A stretch of DNA of 64,000 bases from positions 286,294,238 through 286,358,237 of the forward strand of contig CM051460.1 of the NCBI GenBank assembly GCA_028095005.1, given 5' to 3'. Made by a program: the position numbers and the translations under genes. Under the pieces are notes generated by a model, which saw only the letters and a program-made list of their open reading frames with translations, was not told where the DNA came from and made no database searches. Shown here in pieces: positions 43,091-55,530 of this stretch. Within the stretch, counting starts at the first letter, position 1, and the number at the start of each line of letters is the position of its first letter. Source of the stretch: Rhynchospora pubera. Taxonomy: Eukaryota > Streptophyta > Magnoliopsida > Poales > Cyperaceae.

Positions 43091-44005
43091 GGAATGGAAT
43101 GAGAACAGCAAAATCATCAAGTTCCATTTTTTTTTTACATTTAACAGATTAATCATCAATAACTTTTCCTACTTCCTACTTCTATGGCTTCCCTACACAT
43201 TAATTAAGCACAATCAAACAGTATCCACTATCCACGAGAATTGATTTAAACCATCTAAAACCAAATAAAAACAATTTTGTTGAGAAGCACAAAAATGAAC
43301 TGAAAGATGATTATGGTGTGCAAATTTGCTTTGTTTTTCAACTGAAAGCTCGTTTAGAGCTTCTTCTGAATTAGACCTCATTAAATGAACACAAGCACAA
43401 GACTGACATGCTATGCTGCTGCTGCTATCTACCTTTATTGCTACCAAAGCATTGTTTTATAAGAACATGCTGTGTGCCAGTAAGATACTCTTTTTCTTCT
43501 TGCAACTGTGGTGACAGCAGTAACAAAACTACCTTAACCTGATTTCTATTGCAAGTGTGGCTGTTTTGTACAAGGTAATGGATCAACTCCTCAATTTCTA
43601 ATATCTTACTACCTTACCTGATTTTAGAAGGTATTGGTGTGGACCGTCTGGTCTGGTTTAAGTATACTGCTAGTATACTTTCATCATATGTACTGTTATA
43701 GTTGAGATTAAAGTACCATTAGGGGATGCTAGATAGTGTATAAGACTCCGGTCAATTGAACTTATTTTACTTCTAGGGAGTATTGTAATCTGTTTGCAAT
43801 ATTTGTCTAAGTCAAAGGAAATCTGCAACTGCACTTTTTGCGTTGGACAGGCATTTAACACTTGCTCCCTTTGATGGTACCAATGTCCTTCATTGACTCT
43901 TTATGCAGAAATAATTATATCTAAAACCAATTATTTTAAATTCACCTACATCCTCCGAGTCCCGTATGGCCATATGGTCTTATATTTTTCATTTTTTCTT
44001 TCCAG
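43091..44005 (-). repeat. Repeat block, inverted copy of about 6450-7610
   Basis: ATTTAACAGATTAATCATCA...CTTCTATGGCTTCCC...ACATGCTATGCTGCTGCTGC matches 7600-6450 in reverse. It lacks both the SINE and the 149-bp MITE. It has an extra 50 bp at 43691-43740 instead. Confidence 0.8.
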
Positions 44006-44099
44006 GGCTGACGAAGTTGGATATGTTATGCCAGATGATGTGCAAGAGCAGTCTTTGCCAATTTTGCTGTCTGGACAAGACTGTGTGCTTCATGCACAG
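44006..44099 (+). pseudogene. RH58-like helicase exon 2 (Q motif), copy C
   Basis: 94 nt with a CTTTCCAG acceptor and CACAG|GTCATG donor. Encodes ADEVGYVMPDDVQEQSLP, then ILLSGQDCVLHAQ. HAQ is what the family has before the Walker A TGSGKT, so this is the best-preserved copy. No Walker A exon follows. After 44110 the sequence returns to a second copy of the upstream flank. Confidence 0.75.
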
Positions 44100-44119
44100 G
44101 TCATGCTCATGTAATTCAT

Positions 44120-44625
44120 CACATTTAGAGCTTCTTCTGATTTAGACCTGATAAAATGAACACAAGCATAAGACTGACATGCTACGAGGCTGCTGCTATC
44201 TGCCTTTGTTGTTACCAAAGCATTGTTTTATAAGAACATATTGCCAGTAAGATACTCTTTTTCTTCTTCCAACAGTTGTGACAGCAGTAACAGAACTACC
44301 ATAAATAACATCAATTCTATTACAAGTGTGGCTGTTCTGTACAAGGTAATGGATCAACTCCTCAATTTCTAATATCTGACTACCTTACCTGATTTTAAAA
44401 TGTATTGGTTTGGACCATCTGATCTGGCTTAAGTATACTGCTAGTATACTTTCATCATATATACTGTTATAATTGAGATTGAAGTACTAATGTACCATTA
44501 GGGGATATTGCTATATAGTGTGTAAGACTCCAGTCAATTGAACTCATTTTACTCCTAGGGAGTATTGTTATTTGTTTGCAATATTTGTCCAAGTAAAAGG
44601 AAATCTACAACTGCACTTTTTGCAG
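44120..44625 (+). repeat. Direct tandem copy of 43360-43850
   Basis: GCTTCTTCTGATTTAGACCT, ATTGTTTTATAAGAACAT, AAGTATACTGCTAGTATACT and CTAGGGAGTATTGTTAT repeat the order of the preceding block, with more substitutions. It runs into tRNA ligase exon sequence after CTGCACTTTTTGCAG. Confidence 0.75.
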
Positions 44626-44956
44626 CCAAAGATGTGCTTTGTGAGGAAGGGACCACGACAGGAATCTGCAAAGCTCTTAACAAGGTGACAGATATATCTG
44701 TGCTTTGAAAAGAATTGTCTTTTTTCAATTATTGGAAAGGATATATAGACAACCAACTTATTTTCTTCCTTGTTAAAAAAGAAGAAATAATCTCACAAAG
44801 ATGCCGTTCTTTCCTCTTTTCTGTTGAAGGTTCAAAGGATCACACAAAGGTGAAAGGCGAGATATTGGAAGGTTTAGTCCTACGTGTTGTCAGCAATGAA
44901 AGCTCAGTGAAGATGAAGAAAGTGTTAAGAGAATTTCGATTCCATCTTTTATGGAG
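44626..44956 (+). pseudogene. Plant tRNA ligase (RNL-like) fragment, two exons
   Basis: Exon a (44626-44702): KDVLCEEGTTTGICKALN, then KVTDISV. Exon b (44830-44956): SKDHTKVKGEILEGLVLR, then VVSNESSVKMKKVLREF. This matches, from memory, the conserved N-terminal ligase-domain segment of plant tRNA ligases (KVQGEILEGLVARIVS type), the enzyme that joins tRNA halves after intron removal. The end of exon b has lost its frame: Pro-rich sequence expected after LREF reads RFHLLWR. Intron is retained. The fragment starts at a TTTTTGCAG acceptor that follows the helicase-associated repeat. Confidence 0.75.
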
Positions 44957-46524
44957 GTAATCACCCCTATATGTTCTTGCATTGGTACTTTCTGTAATAT
45001 TGGTCCAAGCATTCACATAGTTCTTCTCTTGTCCTTGTATATATTGCTATAAATATGCCATAAGGAGAGTGTTAATTATTCTTAGGCCAGCTGCAACAGA
45101 AATTTTTAAGCGAAACAGGAAAGGCAAATTTCTTCAGAGCACAAGACAGTGGCTCTCTGGACTGGATTGGTATCACTTGAGAGATATCAGGCACAGCAAA
45201 ACTGGTACCCTGGTAAGCCACTCATCATAGGCAAATGCAATACTGTAAAATAATCTTTTCCCAACTTGCTTGTTTAGCATCAGGTATAACAAAGAGTACA
45301 ATTCTTTACTGGCTATGTTGTTTTCCTTGGATTTTACTAACCAGAAGGATTTACCATCCAGTATTAGCTTTACAATTTTTGAGGTTCATAAAGTATACTT
45401 CACATCTAACACAAGAACAGAAGATTATCCTTCAAAAACTGATTGTTCTAACTTTGCAATTGCATAGCAACATATATTACCAGAAAGTCTCACCATGAAA
45501 AGCTCTCATCCATGGACTTATCTTAGTGAGTCCGAGCCTCACCTGGAGTAGAATGGAAGTGAAGTCATGAGAACAAGGCTCTAGTTGTTGCAGCCACTGA
45601 CCTTGTTTGTTCAGAGAACTTCCCTGCCCTTATTGGAGGAAACAGATGTGAAGAGGGTGACCTTTAGCCTGACCAGGCGTCCCGCTGATATATAAAAAAA
45701 ATTACTTTTCAATTCCATTTTATATAATTGTTTAAGACTATAAGATACCCTTTTTCCATTCCGTTAGTATAACAGAAGTATTTAACCTCAATGAATTCAA
45801 ATTAACTCAACTAGGAAACAAGAAAAAGAAGATAGATGTGAATATTCAATGCAGTAGTCAATTATGTAAAAAGTTAAGTGTGAATTATGTACAAATTATC
45901 TCGGTAAGCACAAATCTTGTGAAAATTTGAATTTGTACGGCTGTTGTGCACTGGAATTATGCCATCCTTACGGTTGGTGAGTTAGAGGTGAAATTTCAAC
46001 TGGCCAGAATCATTCACTAAAGTATAATGATTCGGGCAGTTGAATTTTGATAACAAGAGGGTGGGCTTTCTAAAATTGTATACAACATTCTTGTATCAGG
46101 GAATTCATCTCTGTAGAGCAGCAACTATTTGTTCAGTTTTTGGATCTTTAGAAAATTTTCATATTGTAAAAGTAACAACGGGAAATTGGTTATTCATGAG
46201 CTTATATCGAGTAACAGAAAAGCGTATTATGCAGATCTGATGAGCATAACACATGATAGAGGTAGATTAAATAAAAAAAAAAACAAAAAGCAAAAAGTTA
46301 CACTAGGTAAAGACGTTCCCAAGTTGCACTTGCACACCACCCAATCAGGTATCGGTGAAAATTATTATGTTCATTCAGCAATTATGCTCCTCTCCAATTG
46401 TTCTGGAATTCATTTGGGATTCCCTATCAAATGTAGCCATGTACGCCTTCAATTTCAGATTTACTGCAGGTTTAAATTAGGAGAAGATGGCGGTGTATTG
46501 GAGTGGAAACGAGATTTGACATTT
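44957..46524 (+). repeat. Repeat block, copy in R2 (direct copy 53374-54944)
   Basis: Offset 8417 to the R3 copy is constant. It includes the exon-like stretch 45088-45211 (open in frame PATEIFKRNRKGKFLQS here) and 45576-45665, where one frame reads KALVVAATDLVCSENFPA, then LIGGNRCEEGDL. Both look coding but were not identified. The ORF at 46129-46533 spans non-coding repeat and is not a gene. Confidence 0.7.
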
Positions 46525-46830
46525 CCGTTCTAAACGGATTGAGATCCGTTCGTAATGGACTTAATAAAAAAACTGAATTCTGTGGCTTCCGTGCCTAACG
46601 GATTTGATCTGTTCGCAAACGGATCCCACTGGATTTTAATTCCGTTCTAAACGGATTGGGATCCGTTCTAAACGGATTGGGATCCGTTCTCAATGGTGCA
46701 GGAAAAAAAAAAACTGAATTCTATGACTTTTGGGCTTAATGGATTTGCATGCGTTTGATAGTGAAGTATAATTCTGTTCGAAACATATTGAGATCTGTTC
46801 TCAACGAATGGTGTAGAGTTTTAGAAAACT
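46525..46830 (-). repeat. Palindromic 74-bp repeat array
   Basis: Reverse units, including a perfect short tandem of GATTGGGATCCGTTCTAAAC at about 46654-46692. Same internal tandem in the copy at 54945-55270. Confidence 0.9.
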
Positions 46831-46944
46831 GATTTTTGTGACTTCCGTAATTATTAAGTGACCAATGCCAAAAATCAGCAGTGCATACAGCTTCTCTTCA
46901 ATACACAAGATGGGGACAATTAAGAAATGTAATTAGACATCAGT

Positions 46945-47115
46945 GTTAGACTTGGGTTCTTGATTTTACCGTTATAGATACTGGATTGTATTAGCTAGCA
47001 CTATTGTCTATATATATGCAAGGACGATCTGTACTCAATACAATCATTTTCATTAATTACACTGTCATTCTATTTCTTCTTCCCTGTGTTACTTTACCAG
47101 TACAAGAAATAACAT
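46945..47115 (+). mobile_element. Solo-LTR-like segment (copy 3)
   Basis: Same TGTTAGAC...AATAACA segment as at 30081, with a 4-bp duplication (ATTA) after TCATT. Confidence 0.4.
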
Positions 47116-48669
47116 TATCTTTCACAAGCTCTTTGTTCTGCGGCCTGGAATCAGTACTTGGTCTTCAGAGCTCAGACGGTTTCTTCTCTGTAACTTCAGT
47201 CCCACCCTCGCTGCTTTTCTTTGTTTTTTCTGCCATCCATATATCCAACAACATGCTGTCGACCCAACAGCAACTTCTCTGAACAAATTTTCATTTAGCT
47301 GATTATGCGTGGAAGTGGAGTGCCACTTCTCCTTTACTTTCGAATCCTCTCGACAGGAGGCTCCATGATTATGAATTGTCTACCTACCCTCTTGGTAGTA
47401 AGCCGTCTCCTACACTCAAGCAATGTAAACTCGACAGCAGTCTTTTGCATGTTGGACTAGTTCAGATCACTACATATGTTAAATAACTTAAATAACGCGT
47501 TATATCGCCGAAATAACTGAAATAACGCGTTACGTTATTTTCTCAATTAAGACTGTAACGTTCATGCGGTTTGACACAGAATACCGCTATTTCTGTTATT
47601 TCGCCGTTATTTCGGAGAAATTTAGAAGCTTGACTTTACTACAACTCGCTCAAGATTGTTCTGCTCGGTAATACACTCCTTATCTCTGCTCCAAGTGGTT
47701 CAGCCATACCTCAATCGTGGATAGCATTCATATTGCTAGTCAGGCCAGAGATATTTTCGCCATCTCTTTCATCATAGTATATATGGAAGAAAAGATGTGC
47801 AAGAGTTTTCAAGAATCAAAAGAAATCCCTTACTGATCACTGAAATCCTTAAGAATGAAAAACTTTGAGACATTTTTTTTTAAAAATTGATTGTGATCTT
47901 TTCTAATTTAGATTACATTTTTTAAGCTTTCATTATTTTACATTCTTTTTCTCCTCTATTTCTTTACTTTTGTGCTTTTAGACACCGGCTGAATTGTTAA
48001 TGCTTGACCTTCATTTGTCTTCAAAACAAAAATAAAGCGAAAGCCAGATATGCCACTTCTTTCCTCAACGGATTTGAATGATACGTTCTTAAACGAATCC
48101 CACTGGAATGAGAAAAGACAAAAATTAACAACAAGTCCCGTTTCCTTTTGAACATGAATTCAATCTCATAAGCGACCTTTTTAAATAAAAAAAAAATTAT
48201 TTCGGATGACCACACTTCAACAAAATGTGTATAACTTTTAATCCGACCGTCAGATCAGACCGAAATTTTGACAGGAGATCCGTAACTCAAAGCCCGACCC
48301 AAAACCAGCGTTGCTTCATTTAGGCCAAATTGTCAACTCCGATTTGCGATCTGAGCCTTCTTTCATGGAGTTTTGGGCCATTCTTTGTTATTTTTAGCAG
48401 TTTTATGGTTATTTTGTAAATTTTATGTATTTTCTCTTTCTAGGATTTCAGTGATGAGCAAATATAAGAAAATATAAGAAAATTTTATGTATTTTTACCA
48501 TGTTGCGTTGCGATGAGCAAGTATAAGAAAATATTTTCTTTATGCTGCTTTCTAAATTCAAATGTTTCCTAACGTAATACTTTGCTATAGAAAAAGTTGA
48601 AGATCAATTTCTGAAAAGAAATAGTGTCTCCTTTTTTTTCTAAAAATAGCCTATTCGGAAATAAAATCT
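47116..48669 (+). repeat. Repeat block, copy in R2
   Basis: Corresponds to 30252-31600 and to 55530-57690. The segment 47484-47635 has replaced about 125 bp of the block. At the equivalent of 47470 the R3 copy carries a 605-bp hAT element. Confidence 0.75.
47484..47635. mobile_element. GTTATTTCG-rich element replacing host sequence
   Basis: AACGCGTTATATCGCCGAAA and CGCCGTTATTTCGGAG are related to 515-690. The host segment expected between TATGTTAAAT and CTTTACTACAAC is missing, so insertion was joined to a deletion. Confidence 0.5.
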
Positions 48670-48875
48670 GAAGATCCGTTCTCAACGGATGGTGCAGGAA
48701 TTTTTTAACGGATTTGCATCTGTTCTCACTGGAGTTTAATTCCGTCCTAAACGGGATGAGATCCGTTCTCAACAGATGCTGCAGAAAGCTTTTACAAACT
48801 GAATTATGTGACTTCCGTGGTTAACGGATTTGCATCCGTTCTCAAACGGATCCCACTGGAATGGCATGAGAACAG
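48670..48875 (-). repeat. Palindromic 74-bp repeat array
   Basis: Three reverse units ending CTCAAACGGATCCCACTGGA, then a 20-bp direct repeat, CATGAGAACAGCAAAAACAT. Confidence 0.85.
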
Positions 48876-50056
48876 CAAAAACATCATGAGAACAGCAAAA
48901 ACATCAAGTTCCATTTTATTTTAAATTTAACGGATTAATCATCTATAAATTTTACTACTTCGTACTTCTATGGCTTCCCTATAAATTAACTAAGCACAAA
49001 TAAACATCATCCACCAGAATTGTTTTGAACCATCTAAACCAAATAAAAACAATTTAGTTGAACACCACAACAATGAACTAGGGAATTCCTCAAGTTGGGC
49101 TTAAAGGAACAAAGTGTTTTCATTTTTATGTTTCGATTAAAACAATTTAGTTTACTTGAATATTATGAACTGGCGAATTTTTACTACAAAATTGACTTGA
49201 TTTACAAATTTGATCTGGTGATTTTAGAAGTCCACAAATCAAGCACTCGGTCTTTCTTTTTATGTATAGGGGCCCACAAGGGTGGTGCATGTGCCAAGAT
49301 AAGCTTCTGAAACTTGTAAAAAGTGGCCCCATTGATATCGTTATTATTTGATGGTATTCGGACCGTACTTAGCACCTAAATTACATTCAAACCATTAGAT
49401 TATTTGATAAAATGCTATGTTTTTCCAAGAAATGGCTCTGCCGAAGTGTCTCTTCTTATTTTCAGGGTTTTACTTGGTTTTGGTGGATTTACATGCTCTA
49501 GATGGTTTCCGGCACAAGAGGAATGCTGGACGACTCATTCCTAGCCCGAGAGATAATTTTCAGACTACAACTCGGACCAAGTTGAAATGTTGTTGCCTAT
49601 AAAACTTAGGTTTTTGCATGAAAGTGTTGAACTTTGAGTTTTAGAAGTCCAAACTAAAACGAAACCTGATCCCTAAGATGTTTTTATACTATTTGAAAAA
49701 ACCAAAACAATCATTTAGATTTCTTAATTATTTTAATTCACAAAAATACCCAAAAATATTTATCTTAGTGCATGTTTATATAATTAGTTTGTTTTACAAT
49801 TAAATTCACTCCTTTTTAATTGTCTAGCTTCAGAAAAAGAACAAGTCCGGTATTCGTTAATCCGTCCTTCGAGTTCGACCCTCGAACTAAACTACAAACG
49901 ATTAGTGAGACTAAACTACAAACGATTAGTGAGGTTAGGTCTAGGTATACAAATTTTATTTGGTACTAGGATTTAATTCCTTCATCACCCATATGTTTTC
50001 TTCTTTTGTCTTAACTTACTGAGAAGACGTGCTTTTGGCTATAGATGCGCTGCTGT

Positions 50057-50268
50057 TTCTGACTTTGTAGACTTGTAGATTTTTAGCTAGACTTTTAGCT
50101 AGACTTGTAGATTTTGATTGTTTGCTTGTTTCTGACTTTGTTTGTTGTCTTAGCTTTTGGTTTCTTCCTTTGGTCTTTTGTTTAGACCTGTTCAACAGGC
50201 TTGTATCGAACCTTTTTCTTTTCTAATATTGGGCCCCAGCTTTTGGGTGCTTTAGTTCAAAAAAAAAA
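50057..50268 (+). mobile_element. LINE-type retroposon fragment, R2 copy
   Basis: Same insertion and same 15-bp duplication as at 39224, one A shorter in the tail. It was carried along by the segmental duplication and is not an independent insertion. Confidence 0.8.
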
Positions 50269-50954
50269 AAGATGCGCTGCTGTTGGAGTGTTCATATTAA
50301 TTAGACCGCATGTGTTGTGAGGCTTGGGACAAAGAGGCTCTGATAGCAAGCAATACCTCTACTGATCAGTTTCTTTCAGAATGGAACTCTTATACGGGAG
50401 CTGATGCACGACTATGAACAATATCAAATTGGGTCATAACATTCAGATGTTCAATGAACGAAATGACATTGGGTCAGGCCCTTTATTCCTTTCTGGTCCT
50501 TTCCAATTAATAATATTAGTGATGTTCTTTGGACTTTGCTATGATAGGTGAAATGGAATGAATGACACCATAATCTTGCGACCAGAGAAGTATTTAATTA
50601 TTATAGCAGCAAATACTGTGTATGCCAGCAGTAACAAATTTGGTGATTACTTTTACTTATATATCATTGTTTATGATATTGTTGTGAGTGATTATGTTCT
50701 GCAATGTGAGTTGATCCCCTTTTTGTTTGGTTTACAGCCCCAATGGATTTGTCTAGAGTCTAAATCCACTATCATGATGATTTTGCGACCAGATTCTCCT
50801 CATGAAAAGCAATTATATGAAGAGCCTAGCTGTTCTGGTTTCTTCTTAACTATAATGTTGTTTTTTTTACTTCAAATAATTCAAATGGTTTAAATATTTA
50901 CTTTTGACTGACTAAAAGAAAAAATACTCTGCATTGTTGTAGGTAGTGGTGATA

Positions 50955-51779
50955 ATGGAGATGGAGGAGGTAGTGTTGTCTGAAACTGGCGGTTCAAGTT
51001 CTTCTTTCACTGATTTGAAAACCATTTGTCGAGTGTGAGTGCTCTGCACTAAACCTCAAAATATATTTGGATTTTTTTTTCAATAAGGAATATCTAAGCC
51101 TTTTGTACTTTGACAATTATTCATGTCCCCTCCCAACATAAAAGAAATGTTTTGTTACACACCGAAACCTGTAGATCCAGCTTGTGATTCCCACTGGTAC
51201 GATAGTCATTGGTCAATTCGAAGCTTTTTACTACATGATGGTTTGATTATCTGTCAAGTTCATAACCTAATAATGGTATGTTGCAGATGTCAGAAGCAGT
51301 TCTCTCAGTATACCTGTCCTAGATGCAACATTCATTATTGTTCCCTTCCCTGCTACAAAGTGAGTATTTTGTCTCCGTTCACGCATCCCAAGTTATAATA
51401 TCACCTCTCTTATTTGTGGCTTTTTATGTGCAATTCTTGTCGTTATTTTACCTTTATGATAATTATTCAAAACTAATGCAGGTGATTTCACAGCAATATT
51501 TATTAGGAAAAATAGAAGGAACTGTCAGATTTTTTTTCCTTGTCTGCTATCAGGCTGAATAGTTTTTCTATTGTCTTTCTTTTTTTGTGTTGGGCTTACT
51601 AGAAACAGGCACAGCCTTCAGTGCACTGAATCCTTCATGAGAGACTATGTGATGAATGAACTGCAACAAATGTAGCCTGATGAAGAAACAAAGAGGAAAT
51701 GATGGATATTCTGAAAAGATTTCATTCTGAAGATGAAGATGAGGTATACTCTGACAATTAAGATGGTACTGAGCCTTTT
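50955..51779 (+). pseudogene. HIT-type zinc-finger protein pseudogene, copy in R2
   Basis: Exons at 50955-51034, 51287-51359 and about 51609-51779. The TAG after LQQM, the 1-nt deletion in the KRKMMD region and the stop after VYSDN are all shared with the R1 copy, so the gene was already dead before the duplication. R2-specific changes are few (for example CTTCAGTGC for CTTCGGTGC, GTGATGAATG for GTGATGGATG). Confidence 0.85.
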
Positions 51780-52156
51780 GTAGTTCATTATTTTTGTTTA
51801 TCTCCTTTTTTATGACTTGAGCTTGGAGTACTTGGTTCCATAGGAAATGTAATTCGCTAAGATTATATTTTCACAATAGATGCATTTGCCAATATTAGCT
51901 TTTAATTACAAAAAAAAAACAAAAGGAAAATTTTTACTCTTGGAAACTGTCAGCCTGGATACTGGTGCCAACCTTTATTTATATAAGTATTTAAAATCTG
52001 GTACATGTAATCTTTACAACAGAACCAACTGAAAAGTTGTAAAGTCAAGCAAAGGAGCACATGAACCTAACAAGTGACAACTGAACTTTTATTCAATTAG
52101 TATTAATGTTTCTTTTGAGCAAACCTAATTGAATACAAAAATTTTAAAGCCATTTT

Positions 52157-53253
52157 CTTTGCTTGAAGTGTGGTCAAAAGAATAATCACCCCTCCATTTG
52201 CGCGAGAGAGAAAAATTTTGCGCGATACTAAAATTTTAAACCCCTCCATTTGCACGAGAGAGAAAAATAAAAACCATTTTAAATACAAAATTTTAGTAAA
52301 CAAAAGAAGGTCAAGCATTAACCATTTTACTAAAACCCCTCCATTTGCGCGAGAGAGAAAAATAAAAACCTAGGCAAAGATGAAGAAAAGGAAATCGTGA
52401 GATAGAAGCTCCCAACCGGCTTTGATTTCTCTCTCGCACAAGAATTGAGGCGCAGCCTAGGAGAAGGAGGGTCTGACTTGTGGGGCCATTTTATAAAGTA
52501 TTTGTTTTTACTTTATTTCCCTACGACCCCACCCTTATGTTTCTGAACTCTGAAGACCTAAATAACCTTTTAATAAGATTAACTTTATTGTGGACCCATG
52601 GTCAAAATAATGAATAAAAATTAAAATTAAATGAGAAATATTGAATACCGATTATATTCAGGATTAAATCTATTTTTAGCACGATAAACATCATTTAATT
52701 TCTATATGTTATTAAGCAATAAGAAATCCGATCAATAAATAAAATTTAATAAGCTTCAGACTTAGCACTAAATAATTATAGTAATTAAATTTATGAATAA
52801 TTTTAATTATAAAATTATAGATTATATATAAAAATCACAGATTTAAAATTAAAATAATAAATGTCTTAATATAATAATAATAAATAATTAAATAATAATA
52901 ATGATGACAATAATATAATAATTATTATTATTATAATAAATAAATAAATAATATTTTAATTTATAAAATTATGCAATATAATTTTATAAGTTATACAGAT
53001 TATGCAATAATTATCAATATTCATAGACTACACCTAATGATACCTAGATGGTTGAAAGATTATAATGATATTATGTGTTACTATTTACTAAAGCTTTCTT
53101 TTTAATGAAAAGCTTCCCATATATGTTTAACTAATTATTTTACTTGATTTCAAGGGTAACTTAGTGTATCTTTGACGATTCGTTACGATACAGGATTCAC
53201 GGTTCGATACTAAATCCATCGATACACGATACATTTTACGATTCTAAAAGTAT
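52157..53253. other. R2-R3 junction region: three-copy motif and A+T-rich DNA
   Basis: CCCCTCCATTTGCGCGAGAG with AGAAAAA occurs at 52190, 52242 and 52337, irregularly spaced. A further GATTTCTCTCTCGCACAAG lies inverted at 52421. The segment 52600-53060 is extremely A+T-rich with AATAATAATAA runs. The segment 53170-53250 has TCGTTACGATAC / TCGATACACGATAC words. No gene seen. Confidence 0.55.
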
Positions 53254-53373
53254 GGATCACACAAAGGTGAAAGGCGAGATATTGGAAGGTTTAGTCCTAC
53301 GTGTTGTCAGCAATGAAAGCTCAGTGAAGATGAAGAAAGTGTTAAGAGAATTTCGATTCCATCTTTTATGGAG
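53254..53373 (+). pseudogene. tRNA ligase (RNL-like) exon b, second copy, 5'-truncated
   Basis: Identical to 44837-44956 (DHTKVKGEILEGLVLRVV, then SNESSVKMKKVLREF). The duplication starts at GGATCACAC, inside the exon, so the acceptor and the first codons are lost. Confidence 0.75.
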
Positions 53374-54944
53374 GTAATCACCCCTATATGTTCTTGCATT
53401 GGTACTTTCTGTAATATTGGTCCAAGCATTCACATAGTTCTTCTCTTGTCCTTGTATATATTGCTATAAATATGCCATAAGGAGAGTGTTAATTATTCTT
53501 AGGCCAGCTGCAACAGAAATTTTTAAGCGAAACAGGAAAGGCAAATTTCTTCAGAGCACAAGACAGTGGCTCTCTGGACTGGATTGGTATCACTTGAGAG
53601 ATATCAGGCACAGCAAAACTGGTACCCTGGTAAGCCACTCATCATAGGCAAATGCAATACTGTAAAATAATCTTTTCCCAACTTGCTTGTTTAGCATCAG
53701 GTATAACAAAGAGTACAATTCTTTACTGGCTATGTTGTTTTCCTTGGATTTTACTAACCAGAAGGATTTACCATCCAGTATTAGCTTTACAATTTTTGAG
53801 GTTCATAAAGTATACTTCACATCTAACACAAGAACAGAAGATTATCCTTCAAAAACTGATTGTTCTAACTTTGCAATTGCATAGCAACATATATTACCAG
53901 AAAGTCTCACCATGAAAAGCTCTCATCCATGGACTTATCTTAGTGAGTCCGAGCCTCACCTGGAGTAGAATGGAAGTGAAGTCATGAGAACAAGGCTCTA
54001 GTTGTTGCAGCCACTGACCTTGTTTGTTCAGAGAACTTCCCTGCCCTTATTGGAGGAAACAGATGTGAAGAGGGTGACCTTTAGCCTGACCAGGCGTCCC
54101 GCTGATATATAAAAAAAATTACTTTTCAATTCCATTTTATATAATTGTTTAAGACTATAAGATACCCTTTTTTCATTCCGTTAGTATAACAGAAGTATTT
54201 AACCTCAATGAATTCAAATTAACTCAACTAGGAAACAAGAAAAAGAAGATAGATGTGAATATTCAATGCAGTAGTCAATTATGTAAAAAGTTAAGTGTGA
54301 ATTATGTACAAATTATCTCGGTAAGCACAAATCTTGTGAAAATTTGAATTTGTACGGCTGTTGTGCACTGGAATTATGCCATCCTTACGGTTGGTGAGTT
54401 AGAGGTGAAATTTCAACTGGCCAGAATCATTCACTAAAGTATAATGATTCAGGCAGTTGAATTTTGATAACAAGAGGGTGGGCTTTCTAAAATTGTATAC
54501 AACATTCTTGTATCAGGGAATTCATCTCTGTAGAGCAGCAACTATTTGTTCAGTTTTTGGATCTTTAGAAAATTTTCATATTGTAAAAGTAACAACGGGA
54601 AATTGGTTATTCATGAGCTTATATCGAGTAACAGAAAAGCGTATTATGCAGATCTGATGAGCATAACACATGATAGAGGTAGATTAAATAAAAAAAAAAC
54701 AAAAAGCAAAAAGTTACACTAGGTAAAGACGTTCCCAAGTTGCACTTGCACACCACCCAATCAGGTATCGGTGAAAATTATTATGTTCATTCAGCAATTA
54801 TGCTCCTCTCCAATTGTTCTGGAATTCATTTGGGATTCCCTATCAAATGTAGCCATGTACGCCTTCAATTTCAGATTTACTGCAGGTTTAAATTAGGAGA
54901 AGATGGCGGTGTATTGGAGTGGAAACGAGATTTGACATTTCCGT
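53374..54944 (+). repeat. Repeat block, copy in R3
   Basis: Direct copy of 44957-46524 (offset 8417), with only single-base differences. Confidence 0.85.
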
Positions 54945-55270
54945 TCTAAACGGATTGAGATCCGTTCGTAATGGACTTAATAAAAAAACTGAATTATGTG
55001 GCTTCCGTGCCTAACGGATTTGATCTGTTCGCAAACGGATCCCACTGGATTTTAATTCCGTTCTAAACGGATTGGGATCCGTTCTAAACGGATTGGGATC
55101 CGTTCTCAATGGTTCAGGAAAAAAAAAAAAAACTGAATTCTATGACTTTTGGGCTTAATGGATTTGCATGCGTTTGATAGTGAAGTATAATTCTGTTCGA
55201 AACATATTGAGATCTGTTCTCAACGGATGGTGTAGAGTTTTAGAAAACTGATTTTTGTGACTTCCGTAAT
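54945..55270 (-). repeat. Palindromic 74-bp repeat array
   Basis: Copy of 46525-46830 with a longer A run and single changes. Confidence 0.9.
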
Positions 55271-55356
55271 TATTAAGTGACCAATGCCAAAAATCAGCAG
55301 TGCATATGGCTTCTCTTCAATACACAAGATGGGGACAATTAAGAAATGTAATTAGA

Positions 55357-55530
55357 GATCAGTGTTAGACTTGGGTTCTTGATTTTACCGTTATAGATAC
55401 TGGATTGTATTAGCTAGCACTATTGTCTATATATATGCAAGGACGATCTGTACTCAATACAATCATTTTCATTACACTGTCATTCTATTTCTTCTTCCCT
55501 GTGTTACTTTACCAGTACAAGAAATAACAT
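55357..55530 (+). mobile_element. Solo-LTR-like segment (copy 4)
   Basis: Same TGTTAGAC...AATAACA segment as at 30081 and 46945, without the ATTA duplication. Confidence 0.4.

Larger units (their letters stand above)
48914..52156 (+). repeat. Segmental copy R2 (direct copy of 38081-41323)
   Basis: Same content and order as R1, including the LINE fragment and the zinc-finger pseudogene. Very high identity. Ends at AATTTTAAAGCCATT. Confidence 0.9.

Noticed and set aside
46129..46533. 134-residue ORF
   Set aside because: It runs through intron-like and repeat sequence ending in a palindromic array. The R3 copy breaks it by an indel in the A run.
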